Shown piece after piece: positions 22,046-23,701 of a DNA stretch of 23,701 bases. The DNA is from a virus: positions 1 to 23,701 of the IMG/VR virus record IMGVR_UViG_3300043772_001164. One strand, 5' to 3'. The position numbers and the translations under genes were made by a program. The notes beneath the pieces are model-generated. The model searched no databases. It saw only the letters and a list, made by a program, of their open reading frames with translations, and had not been told where the DNA came from. Numbering within the stretch: the first letter of the stretch is position 1; each line of letters begins with the position of its first letter.

Positions 22046-22320
22046 TGCTGCCAGATAGTATTTTCATCTGTCAGCAAGGAAATGCTTGTTAGAGTAAGGC
22101 TTTACAACATTTGCTGACAGCTGACAGATGTTTTTGTGTTTTTGACATTTATATAAATAACTATATAAATAATTTAGTGTAAATAATATTTATTTTCTAT
22201 TATAGTTTTTAATTACTTTTATCTGTCATCTGTCAGCAAATAGAATATAAGTGTTGATAGAGTAAGAAGATAGCGCAGACAGATGTGCTGCCAGATGAAT
22301 TTTATCTGTCAGCAATGGCA
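22046..22320 (-). repeat. Nested inverted repeats with AT-rich core: candidate origin/operator
   Basis: The gene-free stretch 22023-22378 (356 bp) holds repeats of the half-site TGCTGMCAGAT. An outer pair of imperfect palindromes has identical arms: TGCTGCCAGAT...ATCTGTCAGCA at 22046-22076 (9-nt gap) and again at 22286-22314 (7-nt gap). An inner pair, TGCTGACAGcTGACAGAT (22112-22129) and ATCTGTCaTCTGTCAGCA (22221-22238), is an 18-bp inverted repeat with one mismatch. A further CAGACAGAT is at 22276-22284. TAGAGTAAG occurs at 22090-22098 and 22258-22266. Between the inner arms lies DNA of about 10% GC (22141-22220), including two TATATAAATAA units (22150-22160, 22162-22172). The arrangement is symmetric about 22175-22180. 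Iterons plus an AT-rich unwinding element next to a replicative ATPase gene resemble an origin; operator clusters would look similar. Confidence 0.7.
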
Positions 22321-22322
22321 GC

Positions 22323-22357
22323 AAAAAAAAAGCCTCTCAAAATCAATTGAAAGGCTT
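22323..22357 (-). terminator. Rho-independent terminator after the VapE-like gene
   Basis: On the minus strand an 11-bp stem with one mismatch, arms 22357-22347 and 22340-22330, closes a 6-nt loop and runs into a T tract (complement of the A-run 22323-22331). It lies 21 nt past the stop codon and separates the replication gene from the repeat region. Confidence 0.85.
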
Positions 22358-22378
22358 GTGTAAGTAGGATTGTAGAAG

Positions 22379-23701
22379 TTAAAACGGCAATTCGTCTGAA
22401 AGTTTTGGAAAAAATGCGGGTTCAATTCCGGCTAACATTTGTGCAGCATTTTGAGAAAGTGGAACGCAGTAATAAACTCTTTTTGCTTCATGTCCAATTC
22501 GATCTTGAATAAATCCAAGTGCTTTTAATTCGCGTCCAACAACAATTGGAGAAAGTTTTTGTCTAGATTCTGCTTCGATATAAACAAGTATGTCTGTTGT
22601 AGTAAGTGGTGTGCCTTTTTCTTTTGTTGTAGGATTAAAATACTTTTGGATAAGTTCCTTTGCTGTGGATGGTGTTGTGTACTTGTAATCGTGCTTGTTT
22701 AGGTATAAAATATCTTCTTTGGATAGTTCGTAGTTATAACCTGACTTATAAAGGTTGTAAGCTTCCATAAATAATGCTGTTTTATTTACTTGGTTGTAAG
22801 CTTCAAAGTCATAACCTTGGAAATCAATTACAATGTTTCTTCTGTTTCCTGTAATGTCGTTTAAGATTTCTTCTAGGTTGGTTGTTCCGCATAACATTGC
22901 AAGTCGTTGTAAAGTTACATTTCCACGTCCGTAAGGTTTACGAATATTAAAGAATTGCTTTGAGCTGGTAGACTTTTGATGCTGTTCATCTTTCTTTGAC
23001 TTGCCCCCGCATTCATCGTCAATAATCAATAGCATTTGTGTCATTAAAAGGTAAAAATCCACATCTTTCATACCAGGTGAAACTTCGCCAATGTATTTAT
23101 GCAATGGTTCTGGAAGGATTCTTCTTAAAAATTGTGTTTTACCAGAATTTTGATTTCCCTGAAGAATTAACATTAATGGTGAATGGTGGCCGTGGATGGA
23201 AGCAATCATTGCAACAAGCCATTTTGTAATAAAGAATTCGGCAAAATCAGGATCAATTGTTTTTATGGTGCTTGCAATGGCTTTAATGTGTCCTGTTGAG
23301 GTGTAATGTGTATTTGACGAAATAAACTCCAACAAAGGGTTAAATGAAGGTATAAAGTTAGAATGTATGAGCTTGTCAAATATGCTGAATTGCGCTTTTG
23401 GAATTACTTTTAGGATTGCAATGTACATTGAATTGATTTGTTCTTCTTCCTGTGGCTTTGTTTGGTCCTCAATTAACTGAGTAATGATATTTTTTTTAAG
23501 GTCGTAATTTGAACGAATAAACAATTCCATTTGACTAACAATGTCCAATTGATCTGTTGGAGTGTTGGAACTTGAACTTATTTTTTCAATTGTTTCGGGT
23601 AAAACCGTAATATCTTCAAATTTCTTTAAATTGTTAGATATTGTTGCGGCTGATAGCCCTGCAGATTTACCTTGCTTTGCAGCTTGAATTATTTTCTTAC
23701 T
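22379..23701 (-). CDS. VapE-like P-loop ATPase (primase-helicase type), 5' end outside window
   Basis: A start at 23548 would be a TTG, but the frame stays open for 51 more codons to the window edge, so the gene is truncated by the window and its N-terminal part is missing. The 440 visible residues contain the virulence-associated E / D5-like helicase core: Walker A GNQNSGKT (182-189), Walker B LLIIDDE (224-230), PYGR, CGTTN (271-275) and the sensor/arginine segment TGNRR (284-288). The C-terminal 100 residues look like a winged-helix domain (TTTDILVYIEAESRQKLSP). Such proteins act as phage replicative helicase, often fused to a primase domain, which would lie off the right edge. Its place beside the repeat region supports a role in replication initiation. 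It ends at a strong terminator. Confidence 0.85.
   Translation of the reverse strand, partial: SKKIIQAAKQGKSAGLSAATISNNLKKFEDITVLPETIEKISSSSNTPTDQLDIVSQMELFIRSNYDLKKNIITQLIEDQTKPQEEEQINSMYIAILKVIPKAQFSIFDKLIHSNFIPSFNPLLEFISSNTHYTSTGHIKAIASTIKTIDPDFAEFFITKWLVAMIASIHGHHSPLMLILQGNQNSGKTQFLRRILPEPLHKYIGEVSPGMKDVDFYLLMTQMLLIIDDECGGKSKKDEQHQKSTSSKQFFNIRKPYGRGNVTLQRLAMLCGTTNLEEILNDITGNRRNIVIDFQGYDFEAYNQVNKTALFMEAYNLYKSGYNYELSKEDILYLNKHDYKYTTPSTAKELIQKYFNPTTKEKGTPLTTTDILVYIEAESRQKLSPIVVGRELKALGFIQDRIGHEAKRVYYCVPLSQNAAQMLAGIEPAFFPKLSDELPF

Noticed and set aside
22046-22314. CRISPR-like array
   Set aside because: The repeats are short, inverted relative to each other and irregularly spaced, with no spacers or cas genes.
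22379-23548. Complete 389-aa protein starting at 23548
   Set aside because: The codon at 23548 is TTG and the frame continues open to the window edge; the gene is simply cut by the window.

Overview
The window is a 23.7 kb piece of a tailed, siphovirus-like phage (or prophage) genome infecting a member of the Bacteroidota, most likely a flavobacterium-type host. Reasons: large terminase, portal, MuF-type head protein, scaffold, capsid and a long tape measure are all recognisable; the DNA is AT-rich; promoters follow the Bacteroidota pattern (TTG, about 19-22 nt, TAnnTTTG); and the only plus-strand gene carries a type IX secretion (T9SS) type-B sorting domain, which exists only in that phylum. 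No integrase, tRNA or attachment site is visible, so lifestyle cannot be decided. Nearly everything is read right to left on the minus strand.

Layout in the direction of transcription: (1) 23701-22379, a VapE-like replicative ATPase, cut by the right window edge, ending at a strong terminator. (2) 22023-22378, a non-coding stretch with nested inverted repeats around a very AT-rich core, a candidate replication origin and/or operator region. (3) 22022-21506, a VRR-NUC nuclease and a small unknown protein, ending at a terminator. (4) 21413-11957, one tightly overlapping operon: small and large terminase, three small proteins, tail assembly chaperone with a likely -1 frameshift, tape measure, two large distal tail proteins. 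(5) 11866-11318, a probable tail tube protein with its own promoter and terminator. (6) 11281-6976, glycosyltransferase, methyltransferase, a 40-aa Cys-rich protein, portal and MuF protein. (7) 6949-5888, a 71-aa protein and the scaffold, ending at a terminator. (8) 5712-542, major capsid protein with its own promoter, a second head or connector protein, tail completion and terminator-like proteins, a fibre, a 57-aa protein and a holin-like protein. (9) 36-545, plus strand, the secreted T9SS-type protein.

The genes form a packaging-tail-head-fibre-lysis programme. The order is unusual because the tail module sits between terminase and portal. Promoter-terminator units partition the late region: separate promoters serve the terminase operon, the probable tail tube, the scaffold and the capsid. 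Most intergenic junctions are ATGA or TAATG overlaps, implying translational coupling, and two small genes (57 and 40 aa) are supported mainly by such overlaps.

The strongest points for a second look are the symmetric repeat structure at 22046-22320, the slippery T-run at 18428-18437, the phage-encoded T9SS cargo at 36-545, and promoter elements placed exactly 3 nt before three start codons (apparently leaderless mRNAs).
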